Counted from the first letter of the stretch, positions 34,515 to 43,761 are shown. The stretch is 64,000 nt of DNA from CAWVSB01 sp036960375 (GCA_036960375.1 JBALVY010000001.1:806001-870000); one strand, 5' to 3'. Numbers and translations: made by a program. The notes: generated by a model not told the origin, from the letters alone.

Positions 34515-34991
34515 ATGAAAATTAAACCCATTGATATTATTGCCCACCCTGTTCATTTTCTGTCACTGGGCTTGGGTAGTGGGCTATCGCCCAAGGCGCC
34601 AGGTACGGTCGGCACGGTCATGGCCCTGGTCATTTATTACCTGGTACTGAGAGACCTCTCTTTGGAGTTGTATCTGTTGGTACTGGCGGTCAGTATCATC
34701 GTCGGTATTTGGTTATGTGATCGAACCGCCAAAGCCCTCGGTGCTCATGATCATCCCGCGATAGTATGGGATGAGTTTGCTGGTTTGTGGTTGGCGCTGG
34801 TGGTATTGCCCGTTGGCTGGTATTGGCCATTGCTCGGTTTTATCATTTTCCGCGTTTTTGATATAGCCAAACCCTGGCCCATTAGTTGGCTGGACAAGAA
34901 GGTACACGGTGGTTTGGGTATCATGGTCGATGACTTGCTGGCAGGTCTGTTCACATTAGCGGCTTTGCAACTGCTCGCGTTAGTGCTTTAA
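34515..34991 (+). CDS. pgpA: Phosphatidylglycerophosphatase A
   Basis: PgpA dephosphorylates phosphatidylglycerophosphate in the inner membrane. The 158-residue product has 'GLGSGLSPKAPGTVGTVMAL', 'HDHPAIVWDEFAGLWLAL' and 'RVFDIAKPWPISWLD', the catalytic acidic motifs, with hydrophobic membrane segments between. ATG at 34515 lies one base after the thiL stop and has no strong ribosome site, so re-initiation from thiL translation is likely. Confidence 0.94.
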   Translation: MKIKPIDIIAHPVHFLSLGLGSGLSPKAPGTVGTVMALVIYYLVLRDLSLELYLLVLAVSIIVGIWLCDRTAKALGAHDHPAIVWDEFAGLWLALVVLPVGWYWPLLGFIIFRVFDIAKPWPISWLDKKVHGGLGIMVDDLLAGLFTLAALQLLALVL

Positions 34992-35042
34992 TAGCTGCCC
35001 CGTGAGGGATTATCAATAAACCAACCAAAAGGTGAGTAAACG

Positions 35043-35285
35043 ATGACTATCGTAAAGAAAACCGCAGAGTACACCATCTACCAACGTCGTGATGAGCGTT
35101 ACGCTGTTAAAGATTCCAAAGGTAAAGCCGTAAATGGCGATGAAAAAGTGCGCATTCTGACTGCTGAGGAGTTAATTAAAATATCTCAGCCAGCTGCACC
35201 AGCAGAAGCTCCTGCTGAAGAAGTTGCAGAGGACACTACGGCTGAAGAGTCGACTGCAGAAGCAGGTGAAGAAAGCGCTGAGTAA
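35043..35285 (+). CDS. Small conserved hypothetical protein with acidic C-terminus
   Basis: An 80-residue soluble protein: a compact basic N-terminal half ('KKTAEYTIYQRRDERYAVKDSKG', ending 'ILTAEELIKI') and a low-complexity tail rich in Ala, Pro and Glu. I recall similar proteins after pgpA-type genes in marine gammaproteobacteria, but no function. AGGTGA seven bases before the ATG and codon usage like its neighbours support a real gene. A strong terminator follows 18 bases after the stop. Confidence 0.75.
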   Translation: MTIVKKTAEYTIYQRRDERYAVKDSKGKAVNGDEKVRILTAEELIKISQPAAPAEAPAEEVAEDTTAEESTAEAGEESAE

Positions 35286-35303
35286 TACACTCAGGCTTTT
35301 ATC

Positions 35304-35344
35304 AAAAAACCGGCCAAACCCAAAAGGTATGACCGGTTTTTTTT
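35304..35344. terminator. Bidirectional terminator between the rib/thi operon and cysE
   Basis: AAAAAACCGG pairs with CCGGTTTTTT across a loop of about 20 bases, with long T-runs on both strands. It lies between the convergent small acidic gene and cysE. Confidence 0.85.
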
Positions 35345-35369
35345 GCCCGTTAGAAAGTGGATGCCGACG

Positions 35370-36176
35370 CTATATTGAATAGTCGTCGCGATCACAGTTA
35401 ATGGCGTGATTCATTTCCAGGGCGGGTTGGTCAGCGCTTGGCTTGCCGATTATTTTGGCGGGTACACCGGCTACAGTGGTATGGGCTGGCACGTCCTGTA
35501 ATACGACACTGCCAGCGCCGATTTTAGCACCCTCACCAATACGAATATTACCCAGAATTTTAGCACCAGCGCTGATTAGCACCCCATTACCGACCTTCGG
35601 GTGTCGGTCTCCAGTATCTTTACCTGTCCCGCCCAATGTTACCGCCTGCATGATAGAGACATTGTCACCGATGGTTGCGGTTTCACCAATGACAAGGCCT
35701 GTGGCATGGTCGAGCATGATACCTTTGCCGATGGTTGCGGCCGGATGGATGTCGACAGCGAATGCGACTGAAATTCGGTTTTGAAAAAATAGCGCCATCG
35801 ACTTGCGCCCCTGCTGCCAAAGCCAGTGCGATATGCGGTAGGACTGCAAGGCATGAAAGCCCTTGAAGTATAAAAAGGGTGTGGCGCAATTGGCGCAGGC
35901 CGAGTCTCTTTCCTTGATGGCCATGACATCCGCCCGTACGGCTTGACCAATAGATGGGTCTGAAGACAAGGCTTCTTCAATGACTTCACGCAGTAGTATT
36001 GCCGGCGCTGTACTGCTATCCAGTTTTTGCGCCAGGTGGAAGCTTAAAGCGGCTTCGAGCGAGGTATGATTAAGAATAGTGGCATGCAGAAAACTCGCCA
36101 GAATGGGCTCCTGCGCCGCGTCTGCCGCTGTTTCACTGCGAATGCATTCCCATTCGGCATCTATTGAGTTATTCAT
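35370..36176 (-). CDS. cysE: Serine O-acetyltransferase
   Basis: CysE makes O-acetylserine for cysteine synthesis. The 268-residue product has the N-terminal helical domain, 'FLYFKGFHALQSYRISHWLW', then the left-handed beta-helix with 'VDIHPAATIGKGIMLDHATGLVIGETA', 'QAVTLGGTGKDTGDRHPKVG' and 'VPAHTTVAGVPAKII'. The C-terminal tail ends 'YSI', matching the Ile-terminated tail that docks into cysteine synthase. ATG 36176 is chosen because the family begins here. Confidence 0.95.
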   Translation of the reverse strand: MNNSIDAEWECIRSETAADAAQEPILASFLHATILNHTSLEAALSFHLAQKLDSSTAPAILLREVIEEALSSDPSIGQAVRADVMAIKERDSACANCATPFLYFKGFHALQSYRISHWLWQQGRKSMALFFQNRISVAFAVDIHPAATIGKGIMLDHATGLVIGETATIGDNVSIMQAVTLGGTGKDTGDRHPKVGNGVLISAGAKILGNIRIGEGAKIGAGSVVLQDVPAHTTVAGVPAKIIGKPSADQPALEMNHAINCDRDDYSI

Positions 36177-36259
36177 CGTTAATGTCACCAAGCACAATAT
36201 TGTTGCACAATGTAGCCTAAGCAAGGCAAAAAATCACTGGCAGTTTAATAAAGGACGTT

Positions 36260-36982
36260 ATGCGACAGGATCGAAGGCCCTATTGGGTCAAAAAGCTCTA
36301 CCTAAGGTTTCGTAATGCTTATGCCAACCACTTTGTGCGTCCGGCATGCGATTATTTAGGCGATCACGCCACCATCATGAAACCCTGGCATGTCGATATT
36401 TCCGGCCCTCATGTGTCTATAGGCAAGTGCGCGACAATTATTGGTGAGCCTCATGCTCCGGTGAAAATTGGCGTGTGGGGACGGCAGCCAGATCAAGGGA
36501 AAATTAGTATTGGTGATCATGTAATGATCAGCCCTGGTTGTCGTTTGTCGGCAAGTGACGAAATTTCGATAGGCCATAGCGTAATGATGGCTAATGGCGT
36601 TTATATTACCGATTCCGATTGGCATACTATTTATGATCGCACCGTTCGTAGCGATGAGGTCTATCCTGTGAGAATCGCCGATAACGTTTGGTTGGGTGAT
36701 CACTCCACTGTATTAAAGGGTGTGTCGATCGGAGAGAACAGTGTAGTTGCCGCTAATTCTGTGGTAAGCAAAGATGTTCCCCCCAATGTAGTAGTCGCCG
36801 GAAACCCTGCACGTGTCGTCAAAGAGTTGGACGCTGAGCGAGGTTTTGTTACGCGGGCGGATTTCTTTGCAGACCCTGAAGGTCTGGATCGCTTTATGGA
36901 TGCAGTAGAGCGAGATGTGTTGGGTAAAAACGGCTTTCTAAACTGGCTTAGAGCTCTGTTGTGTCCAAATACTCGAGATTAG
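36260..36982 (+). CDS. Maltose O-acetyltransferase-like hexapeptide acyltransferase
   Basis: A 240-residue left-handed beta-helix acyltransferase (LacA/WbbJ-like): 'ISIGDHVMISPGCRLSASDEISIG', 'VYITDSDWHTIYD' with the catalytic His, 'IADNVWLGDHSTVLKGVSIGENSVVAANSVVSKDVPP' in pieces and 'VAGNPARVVKEL'. It may acetylate a surface sugar; the acceptor is unknown. AAGGA lies six bases before the ATG. It is divergent from cysE and its 3' end overlaps that of the next leftward gene by four bases. Confidence 0.8.
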   Translation: MRQDRRPYWVKKLYLRFRNAYANHFVRPACDYLGDHATIMKPWHVDISGPHVSIGKCATIIGEPHAPVKIGVWGRQPDQGKISIGDHVMISPGCRLSASDEISIGHSVMMANGVYITDSDWHTIYDRTVRSDEVYPVRIADNVWLGDHSTVLKGVSIGENSVVAANSVVSKDVPPNVVVAGNPARVVKELDAERGFVTRADFFADPEGLDRFMDAVERDVLGKNGFLNWLRALLCPNTRD

Positions 36983-38187
36983 GCTTTAGGTATTTGATAC
37001 AGCTCCAGCTGATTGAGTAATGCCTCAAGTTCGTCCTCGATTTCCCTTAATGTGCTTGAGCTTAATCCAGAGCGACCCAATAATAATACGTCGGCAAGAG
37101 ACCCTCGGGAAAGCAGGCTGGTATCTGGTACCAATTGTAGGTCGTTGTTTAGTGTTAGCAGGCGTTGCTGAGTCAGTTCAGCGGCATTTTCCTCTGTGGC
37201 CAGTTTCGCCAGACGGGAGCCGGCTCTATCTGCGGCCAAATCCGCCAGGTCAAATGCTGAGCTGTATCGGGTATCCTTCATTTCTTTGTATAAACCGGTT
37301 AATGCGCTTATATCGCTGCCAGCATAGAGATAAATTGTGGCAGCGGTCAGGTAATGCCTGGCCAGGTCTTCTCGCCCCAGAAGCGTGAGCTTAGCTCGCT
37401 CAACATTCTCTCCATAGTTAACTTGCCAGTTCATAAGTCTGGTTACTCGTTTGTCAGCGACGTGAAGAGCGAGGCTTATGATAAGTGTCATATTATCCAA
37501 TAGCGGGTCTGAGGCGTTTTCTGTTAACAGCTGAGGGATGACTCGTGACAAAGATAAGTCGCTGCCAGTCTGGATGAGTAATTCAAGCTTTTGCAGTTTA
37601 TTTTTGACTGCCGGACGTATTTCCGGATTGCCCAGCGCAGGTCCGGCACTGTCAGATAATTGATAATGCGCCTTTATCAAGCCTGTACTGACCTCAAAAC
37701 GTTGTACATTATTTTGCAATTTACGAATGAGCGCGCTGCTGGGGTTTTGAGTAAAACGTCGTTCCATACGCAGCTGTAAGGGCTGTAGTAAGGTTTTAGG
37801 TAGTTGTATATCGCCGATTTGAAGATTGGTAAGAGTGAATCGGTTTCCAGTGGGGCTAAAGTTGGCGGTGATGTTGGTATATAGAGACAGTGGCGCGTGC
37901 ATGCTCGCCTTTATTTCCAATTGTCCGGGGGTGAGTGAGGCGCCAATCATCGCTGGCGCCCGGTGGATTAATCGGTCAATCAAAAAATACAGAGCAAGGT
38001 TAAATTCAGTTTCGTCCAGAATAAATACAGCCCCTTGCGCGGTGCCAACGGCCTGAGACATTTCACTCACCGATGCCGAGTGATACGAGGTCGGATTTTG
38101 GTAGGGCTTTGTGCTAGCCATCAAGCCTAGAAGTAGAAGCACCGTTAATAAGAGAAGCGCGGTAATAGCCGCGAGTGTTTTTATCAT
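36979..38187 (-). CDS. Hypothetical membrane-anchored periplasmic protein
   Basis: The 402-residue product has a strongly hydrophobic N-terminus (residues 1-25) that looks like an uncleaved anchor, followed by a long region that would be periplasmic, with many alternating polar/hydrophobic stretches and a C-terminal coiled-coil-like helix ('STLREIEDELEALLNQLELYQ'). I do not recognise the family. It starts three bases after the srkA stop and ends the modABC-srkA leftward unit, so it may belong to envelope stress rather than molybdate uptake. Confidence 0.7.
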   Translation of the reverse strand: MIKTLAAITALLLLTVLLLLGLMASTKPYQNPTSYHSASVSEMSQAVGTAQGAVFILDETEFNLALYFLIDRLIHRAPAMIGASLTPGQLEIKASMHAPLSLYTNITANFSPTGNRFTLTNLQIGDIQLPKTLLQPLQLRMERRFTQNPSSALIRKLQNNVQRFEVSTGLIKAHYQLSDSAGPALGNPEIRPAVKNKLQKLELLIQTGSDLSLSRVIPQLLTENASDPLLDNMTLIISLALHVADKRVTRLMNWQVNYGENVERAKLTLLGREDLARHYLTAATIYLYAGSDISALTGLYKEMKDTRYSSAFDLADLAADRAGSRLAKLATEENAAELTQQRLLTLNNDLQLVPDTSLLSRGSLADVLLLGRSGLSSSTLREIEDELEALLNQLELYQIPKA

Positions 38188-38190
38188 GGT

Positions 38191-39177
38191 TTACCACACC
38201 GTTAGCGCTGGTTCGTTTAGCGCAGCCATTTGCTCTCTTAAGGATAGTATATGATCAGACCAATAGCGCTGGGTATTAAACCAGGGGAAATTCATCTGAA
38301 AACTGGGGTCTTCCCAGCGCCTGGCAAGCCAGGCCGAGTAGTACATCATCCGCATGGTTCGCAAGGTTTCTATCAATGGCAGCTGTCGTGAAGGAAAAGT
38401 ATGAAACATATCGTAACCTTCGGCCAGTTCTGCAATTTGTGCCAGTCGTTGCTGTCGATCGCCAGAAAGTAACATCCATAAGTCCTGCATGGCCGGACCA
38501 TTAATAGCATCATCAAAGTCGACAAAAGTGGGGCTATCATCGTGCCAGAGAATATTGCCCTGATGGCAGTCACCATGCAGCCGGATAAAAGTATTTGGGT
38601 CAGCTTGCGCCCATTGTTCTTCCACTATCTGAAGTAGGTCCTTGCTAAGGCTGGTGAACGCCGGTAGCAATTCCTTTGGCATGAAATGCTCTGTAATCAG
38701 GTTTACGCTATCACCTACCATTGACTCAATAGACAGGGTATTACGATGTGCAAATTGCCCAGTTTCACCAAAGGCATGTATTCGGCCCATAAACTGGCCT
38801 AGCCGGTACAAGGTTTCCAGGTTATCCAGTTCAGGGGTATGTCCGCCTACTCTGGGGTAAAGGCAGAAGCGGAACGGACCATGTACAAACAGCGTATTGC
38901 CCTCGTCGTTTGCCAGTGGCGCGACCACAGGGATGTCTGCCTCGAATAGTTCCAAAGTGAACTTATGCTCTTCCAGAATCTGCTCGTCGCTCCAGCGGCC
39001 GGGGCGATAAAACTTGGCTATGACGGGTTGCTCATTCTCTATTCCGACAGAATAAACCCGGTTTTCGTAGCTGTTTAGGGCTAGGATGCGGTAATCACTT
39101 ATGCGGCCGCTACTTTCTACGGCATCGAGGACAGCTGCGGGTGTTAGTTGATAATAGGGTGCTGGGTCGACGCTCAA
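38191..39177 (-). CDS. srkA: Stress response kinase A (YihE/RdoA family)
   Basis: SrkA is a cytoplasmic Ser/Thr kinase of the aminoglycoside-phosphotransferase fold that counters envelope and oxidative stress. The 328-residue product has 'LNSYENRVYSVGIENEQPVIAKFYRPGRW', the catalytic loop 'RLHGDCHQGNILW' and the metal-binding 'FVDFDDAINGPAMQDLWMLLSG', all family hallmarks. The start is a TTG at 39177 that overlaps the modC stop (TTGA), so translation is coupled to modC. In E. coli the gene precedes dsbA; here it does not. Confidence 0.92.
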   Translation of the reverse strand: MSVDPAPYYQLTPAAVLDAVESSGRISDYRILALNSYENRVYSVGIENEQPVIAKFYRPGRWSDEQILEEHKFTLELFEADIPVVAPLANDEGNTLFVHGPFRFCLYPRVGGHTPELDNLETLYRLGQFMGRIHAFGETGQFAHRNTLSIESMVGDSVNLITEHFMPKELLPAFTSLSKDLLQIVEEQWAQADPNTFIRLHGDCHQGNILWHDDSPTFVDFDDAINGPAMQDLWMLLSGDRQQRLAQIAELAEGYDMFHTFPSRQLPLIETLRTMRMMYYSAWLARRWEDPSFQMNFPWFNTQRYWSDHILSLREQMAALNEPALTVW

Positions 39178-40250
39178 GGGCTGTCTCCGTAATCGGTTAA
39201 TAGTGCCACACCCTTTATCTGGGCGTAGACATGCTGACCGGGTTCTAATCCCAGCTCATAAATTGATCGTTGAGTAATAGCTGCTAACAGCGCGGTATCG
39301 CTAGTTGTCAGACGCACCAGAGCGCGGGCGTCATCCAAAGGGTGAATCAGCTCAACCTGTACCGGTAGCACATTGAGAATACTGCTGTGCTCAGGCGCAG
39401 TAGTGGCGATACTGACGGCCGAAACCGGGATACGCAGCCGAACCGCTTGTCCAATGTCCAGCCTGCGACCACTGGCCCACAAACGCGTACTTTTGCCCAC
39501 AAGTACCTGACTGAGATGAAATTCATCATGCTCACAGACCGTGCCGCTAAGGATGGAGGCGCTGCCTTGCAGTTGCGCCAAGGGCAGTGTTGGATCAGTA
39601 CTTAGATTCTCTATTGGGCCGTGCGTCTGCTCGCCGTTATGGTCAAGTAATAACACATGGTCGGCTAGACGAACAACTTCTTCTAATTGGTGACTCACGT
39701 AGATGACGGGGATATGTATCTCTCTGTGCAGTGACTCTAATAGCGACAAAATATGATCGCGTGCCGTCGCATCTAATGCGGCCAGGGGCTCATCCATCAG
39801 TAGTAGTCGTGGCGCGCTGGCCAGGCTGCGGGCAATCGCCACTCGTTGCTGCTCACCGCCAGACAAGCTCTGGACTGAACGCTGCTGAAGCTGGCCTATC
39901 TGCAGTAATTCGCAGGCCTTGTCAGGGCTTGGCCCGTTATCGCCAAAACGTCTTTTCCAGGCAAATTCGATATTTTCTATCACAGTAAGATGCGGTAGCA
40001 GGCGTGCGTCCTGAAATACATAGCCGATGCCGCGCAGGTGAGGAGGTACAAAAACATCGTCACTTTGCCACACACTCTCGTCATATTTAACAAGGGTGCC
40101 TTGCTGGCCTCTATCAAGGCCGGCGATGATGCGTAACAAGCTGGTTTTACCAATACCGGATGGACCAAACAGTGCTGTAATGCCGTCATTTTCGATGTTG
40201 TTTATTTCAACGCAGAGATTACCCCAGCGCAAATCAGCTGTTAGCCCCAT
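39174..40250 (-). CDS. modC: Molybdate ABC transporter ATP-binding protein
   Basis: The 358-residue ATPase has Walker A 'GPSGIGKTSLLR', Q-loop 'IGYVFQDARLLPHLTV', signature LSGGEQQR, Walker B 'LLLMDEPLAALD' and a C-terminal TOBE/MOP domain (from about residue 285) that binds molybdate. ATG at 40250 overlaps the modB stop by 10 bases. With ModA and ModB it forms the high-affinity molybdate importer. Confidence 0.94.
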   Translation of the reverse strand: MGLTADLRWGNLCVEINNIENDGITALFGPSGIGKTSLLRIIAGLDRGQQGTLVKYDESVWQSDDVFVPPHLRGIGYVFQDARLLPHLTVIENIEFAWKRRFGDNGPSPDKACELLQIGQLQQRSVQSLSGGEQQRVAIARSLASAPRLLLMDEPLAALDATARDHILSLLESLHREIHIPVIYVSHQLEEVVRLADHVLLLDHNGEQTHGPIENLSTDPTLPLAQLQGSASILSGTVCEHDEFHLSQVLVGKSTRLWASGRRLDIGQAVRLRIPVSAVSIATTAPEHSSILNVLPVQVELIHPLDDARALVRLTTSDTALLAAITQRSIYELGLEPGQHVYAQIKGVALLTDYGDSP

Positions 40251-40921
40251 AGAGAGCCCTCCCGCGTATTCCGCTGGCTGGCATAAAGTGCGCTCAGCAC
40301 AATCAGGGAGAATATGACTAAACCTGCAGCGAGCCAGTGGGCGCCGCTATAGTCCAGCGTTTCTACCTTATCGTAGAGGGCGATCGACAACACCTGAGTT
40401 TCACCCGGGATATTGCCGCCTATCATTAATACGATGCCAAACTCTCCCACGGTGTGGGCAAAGCCCAGAGTGGCCGCAGTAATAAAACCCCGCTTGCTTA
40501 ACGGGAAGATAATATTGCGTATTCTGTCCCAACGATTACAACCCATGGTAGCCGCGGCTTCCAATAAATTATGAGGCAGTTGGGCGAAGGTATTCTTGAG
40601 TGGCTGGACAGCAAAGGGCAGTGAATAGATGACCGAGCCAATCACCAGTGCTGAAAAGCTAAAGGCTAATTGTGTGCCTGTTAGGCCCTGCCACCACTGG
40701 CCGGGCAAAGATGAGGGGGCGAAGACGATCAGTAGATAGAATCCAATGACGGTGGGAGGCAAAACCAGAGGCAGGGCGATAAACGCCTCCGCCACAGACC
40801 GTAAACGATGTTGACTGTGTGCCAGCCACCATGCCAAAGGTGTGCCCACTAAGATCAAGATCACTGTCGTTATCGTGGCGAGCTTTAATGTCAGAATTAT
40901 GGCGGTCAAATCCGGGTTCAC
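40241..40921 (-). CDS. modB: Molybdate ABC transporter permease
   Basis: A 226-residue inner-membrane permease with five hydrophobic segments ('ATITTVILILVGTPLAWWLA', 'AFIALPLVLPPTVIGFYLL') and the EAA-type coupling loop followed by 'GEFGIVLMIGGNIPGETQVLSIALYDKVE', characteristic of ModB. The start is a GTG overlapping the modA stop (GTGA). It is tightly coupled to modA and modC. Confidence 0.93.
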   Translation of the reverse strand: MNPDLTAIILTLKLATITTVILILVGTPLAWWLAHSQHRLRSVAEAFIALPLVLPPTVIGFYLLIVFAPSSLPGQWWQGLTGTQLAFSFSALVIGSVIYSLPFAVQPLKNTFAQLPHNLLEAAATMGCNRWDRIRNIIFPLSKRGFITAATLGFAHTVGEFGIVLMIGGNIPGETQVLSIALYDKVETLDYSGAHWLAAGLVIFSLIVLSALYASQRNTREGSLWG

Positions 40922-41670
40922 ATGGGCTCCCTCAAATAACCTGCTTGTTCAATAAGCGATTGTGCGTGAGAAGACTGTAAAAACACCAGAAATTCTTTTG
41001 CCGCTACATTGTCCTTTGCGCGATCCAATAATACAGCTTGTTGCCAAATGGGCGCATATAGGCTGGTATCCAATGGGCAGATACTTGCCGGAATGGGCTC
41101 GCTGGTGTATTGCCAGTGTTTTAACACGGATAAGGCGGTAAGGCTGTATTGGGTGTTGCCACTGGCAAACATGTGTAATGCCTGTGCGACGTTTTCTCCC
41201 TTTACTACTCTATCGTCTACCTCACCCAGGATTTGCGCTGCGGCCTGCCCAAAGGGCGCGGTAGCAGGGTTGGCGATGGAAATTGAGCGTGCGGCTGCAT
41301 TGGCAATGAGTTGCATAGCCAGTTTACAGTGAGTGCCTGAGGGTGCGGCCAGAGCGAGAATTCCTCTGGCATAGGTAAAGCGACTGCCATTAACGCCGGT
41401 CCCACTCTGCTCGAGCTCGATAGGTCTTTTGTCATCGGCAGCAAGAAATAGCGAATAAGGCGCACCGTGTACGATTTGGGCATAAAGAACCCCGGTAGAA
41501 GCACTGCTAATCAATAGTTGATGATTGCTCTGCCATTCCTTGGCTAATAACTCAAGAGTAGGTCGGAAATTTGAAGCCACCGCCACATGGACTTGAGTCG
41601 CTTCCGCTGCTGGGGGCAGCAATAAGAACAGCAAGATAGCAAGGCGGCGGTACATAGTTAATCTTTTCAT
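40918..41670 (-). CDS. modA: Molybdate ABC transporter substrate-binding protein
   Basis: A 250-residue periplasmic binding protein with a signal peptide (hydrophobic core 'LAILLFLLLPPAAEA'), then 'VHVAVASNFRPTLELLAKEW', 'ISSASTGVLYAQIVHGAPYSLFLAADDKRP' in pieces and 'ANPATAPFGQAAAQIL', which hold the Ser/Tyr oxyanion-binding residues. Either ATG at 41670 or the one 15 bases later could be the start. The 267 bp upstream show no clear ModE site. Confidence 0.92.
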   Translation of the reverse strand: MKRLTMYRRLAILLFLLLPPAAEATQVHVAVASNFRPTLELLAKEWQSNHQLLISSASTGVLYAQIVHGAPYSLFLAADDKRPIELEQSGTGVNGSRFTYARGILALAAPSGTHCKLAMQLIANAAARSISIANPATAPFGQAAAQILGEVDDRVVKGENVAQALHMFASGNTQYSLTALSVLKHWQYTSEPIPASICPLDTSLYAPIWQQAVLLDRAKDNVAAKEFLVFLQSSHAQSLIEQAGYLREPM

Positions 41671-41937
41671 GAGTAGGGTATTCGTATTGTAAGCGGTGCA
41701 GAGCTTCTTGTCCGATGCTGTTTAACATTTGTTAGCCATTGGCTGTGGGTGGCCTATATGCTACTAGGACATAAGCTGGCCATGCACTGGCACAATAATG
41801 TAGGCACAACAGGGTGTGGTTAAATGTGTTATTGGCTGACGTTTAGTGAGACATTAAAAATTTATGGTTTGCATACGCAAAAGTTAATGTACTGATAATA
41901 TTTACCGTCACCGCGAACCTAAGCTGCTTTCATATTT

Positions 41938-42507
41938 CTATCGAGAAGTGACCACAAGGTAGCCTGTCAAACGTTCCTTGCCGACATTGCGAATGCAATG
42001 GCTCAGATCCGCGCGATAACTAGCGGTGTCGTTTTCGTGTAAGTGCCTGCGTGTTTCTCCTGATTCAACTTCAGCCTCTCCTTTGGCAACGGTGAGTAAT
42101 TCCCGCGTGCCTTCATAGTGTGCTGCACTCTGGAGTGACTCTCCCGGAGCCAACTCAATCTCATAAAACTCCACTGAACGCTCAAGCTGCAATGGCGACA
42201 AAGTGCGTATGGTGCACTTGTCGTCCGAGCGAAAAAGGTTTTTATTGTCATCGCCGTGCACTACTTCAATACTGGGCGCAGCCCAAGGTTGATCGACCAG
42301 TTCGCCAATAGTGATACCAAAGGCTTGGGCGATTCTGAAGGTGACTGTCAAAGTAGGGTTAGCTTGGCCACGCTCGATCTGGCTTAACATCGAACGGCTG
42401 ACGCCGGACGTACTGGCCAATTGTTCGAGGGTAAGGCCGTGCTGTTTGCGCAACTCAGCCACCCGCTGACACAAGACTTGTCCGGTTTGATCGTTTTCAC
42501 TGCTCAT
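41938..42507 (-). CDS. XRE-family regulator with C-terminal cupin domain
   Basis: A 189-residue regulator: N-terminal helix-turn-helix ('LEQLASTSGVSRSMLSQIERGQ') and a C-terminal cupin ('VEFYEIELAPGESLQSAAHYEG', 'LLTVAKGEAEVE'). Such proteins sense small metabolites and repress adjacent catabolic or polyamine genes. ATG at 42507 has AAGGCGG upstream and is preferred to a TTG at 42528. It is divergent from tdh-kbl with a palindrome in between, so threonine degradation is the probable target; that is inference. Confidence 0.88.
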   Translation of the reverse strand: MSSENDQTGQVLCQRVAELRKQHGLTLEQLASTSGVSRSMLSQIERGQANPTLTVTFRIAQAFGITIGELVDQPWAAPSIEVVHGDDNKNLFRSDDKCTIRTLSPLQLERSVEFYEIELAPGESLQSAAHYEGTRELLTVAKGEAEVESGETRRHLHENDTASYRADLSHCIRNVGKERLTGYLVVTSR

Positions 42508-42539
42508 AAAATGCCGCCTTAGTATCAAATAATCCCATA

Positions 42540-42559
42540 TACAGGAAATTATTCTTGTA
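42540..42559. promoter_or_regulatory. Imperfect palindrome TACAGGAA-N4-TTCTTGTA, candidate operator
   Basis: The two 8-base arms match at seven of eight positions. A further half-site, ATCCTGTA, occurs at 42598-42605. Both lie between the divergent XRE-cupin gene and tdh, which is where an autoregulated repressor would bind. Confidence 0.45.
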
Positions 42560-42714
42560 TTTAGGAAGTTAGCAACGTAACCTTCACAATATCTACTATC
42601 CTGTATTTTATTCCACTATCGTGGCGATATGTAATATTAGCGTTATTGCCTGGATTTGCCTAGCTGATCACGAACAATAGGTGGCGTGGCGACTCAATTT
42701 AAAAGGACTCTGCA

Positions 42715-43746
42715 ATGAAAGCACTCGTTAAACGTGAAGCTGGCCCCGGGTTATGGTTGCAAGATGTACCAATGCCGGAGGTGGGTATCAACGATGTCTT
42801 GATCAAGGTAGATCGCACCGCAATCTGCGGCACCGATCTGCATATCTATAACTGGGACGCTTGGGCACAAAAAACCATTCCGGTGCCCATGGTTGTGGGG
42901 CATGAGTTTGTGGGTAAAATTGTTGATGTGGGCTCCAACGTTATCGATTTTAAACCAGGCCAGATTGTGTCCGGTGAAGGGCATGTAGTGTGTGGCCGCT
43001 GTCGCAACTGCATGGCGGGCCGGCGTCACCTGTGCGCTCACACCAGTGGTGTCGGCGTTGATCGTGCGGGAGCGTTTGCTGAATATCTCTCCTTGCCCAT
43101 GTCCAATGTTTGGGAGCATCGCAAGGGTATCGACTTAGATGTTGCGGCCATGTTCGACCCTTTTGGCAACGCGGTACACACTGCGCTGCAATACGATTTA
43201 CTGGGTGAAGATGTATTAATCACCGGTGCAGGGCCCATAGGGGCCATGGCAGCGGCTGTGTGCCGACACGCTGGTGCACGCCATGTGGTGATCACCGACC
43301 TCAATGACGATCGATTGGCGCTGGCCAAACAACTGGGCGCAACCCACACCGTCAACGTATCCAAAGAACACCTTGAGGATGTTCAAAGTGCGCTGGGTAT
43401 GAGCGAAGGTTTCGATGTCGGATTAGAAATGTCGGGCAGCCCTCAGGCTTTTCATCAGATGTTGTCGGCCATGTGCCATGGCGGAAAAATTTCTATGCTC
43501 GGTATTCCCAGTGCCGAGATGGCCATCGATTGGAACCTGGTAATCTTTAACATGCTCACCATTAAAGGCATCTACGGCCGTGAGATGTATGAAACTTGGT
43601 ATAAAATGTCAGTGATGATAGACAGTGGATTGAACATCAAACCGGTCATTACCCATCGTCTTGGTTACGAAGATTTCCAGCAGGGCTTTGAGGCGATGAA
43701 TTCAGGCAATGCAGGTAAAGTTATTTTAAATTGGGCAAATGCATAA
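42715..43746 (+). CDS. tdh: L-threonine 3-dehydrogenase
   Basis: Tdh oxidises threonine to 2-amino-3-ketobutyrate with NAD. The 343-residue medium-chain dehydrogenase has catalytic zinc ligands in 'CGTDLHIYNWD' and 'VVGHEFVG', the structural-zinc cysteines in 'CGRCRNCMAGRRHLC', and 'VLITGAGPIGAMAAAVCRHAG' for NAD. Length and motifs match E. coli Tdh (341). It is followed by kbl after 15 bases, the standard order for this pathway. Confidence 0.97.
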   Translation: MKALVKREAGPGLWLQDVPMPEVGINDVLIKVDRTAICGTDLHIYNWDAWAQKTIPVPMVVGHEFVGKIVDVGSNVIDFKPGQIVSGEGHVVCGRCRNCMAGRRHLCAHTSGVGVDRAGAFAEYLSLPMSNVWEHRKGIDLDVAAMFDPFGNAVHTALQYDLLGEDVLITGAGPIGAMAAAVCRHAGARHVVITDLNDDRLALAKQLGATHTVNVSKEHLEDVQSALGMSEGFDVGLEMSGSPQAFHQMLSAMCHGGKISMLGIPSAEMAIDWNLVIFNMLTIKGIYGREMYETWYKMSVMIDSGLNIKPVITHRLGYEDFQQGFEAMNSGNAGKVILNWANA

Positions 43747-43761
43747 AGAGAGAGTAAGGGC

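Noticed and set aside
41671..41937. ModE operator upstream of modA (TATAT near 41755)
   Set aside because: Only one half resembles the consensus and the second half does not match at the proper spacing.
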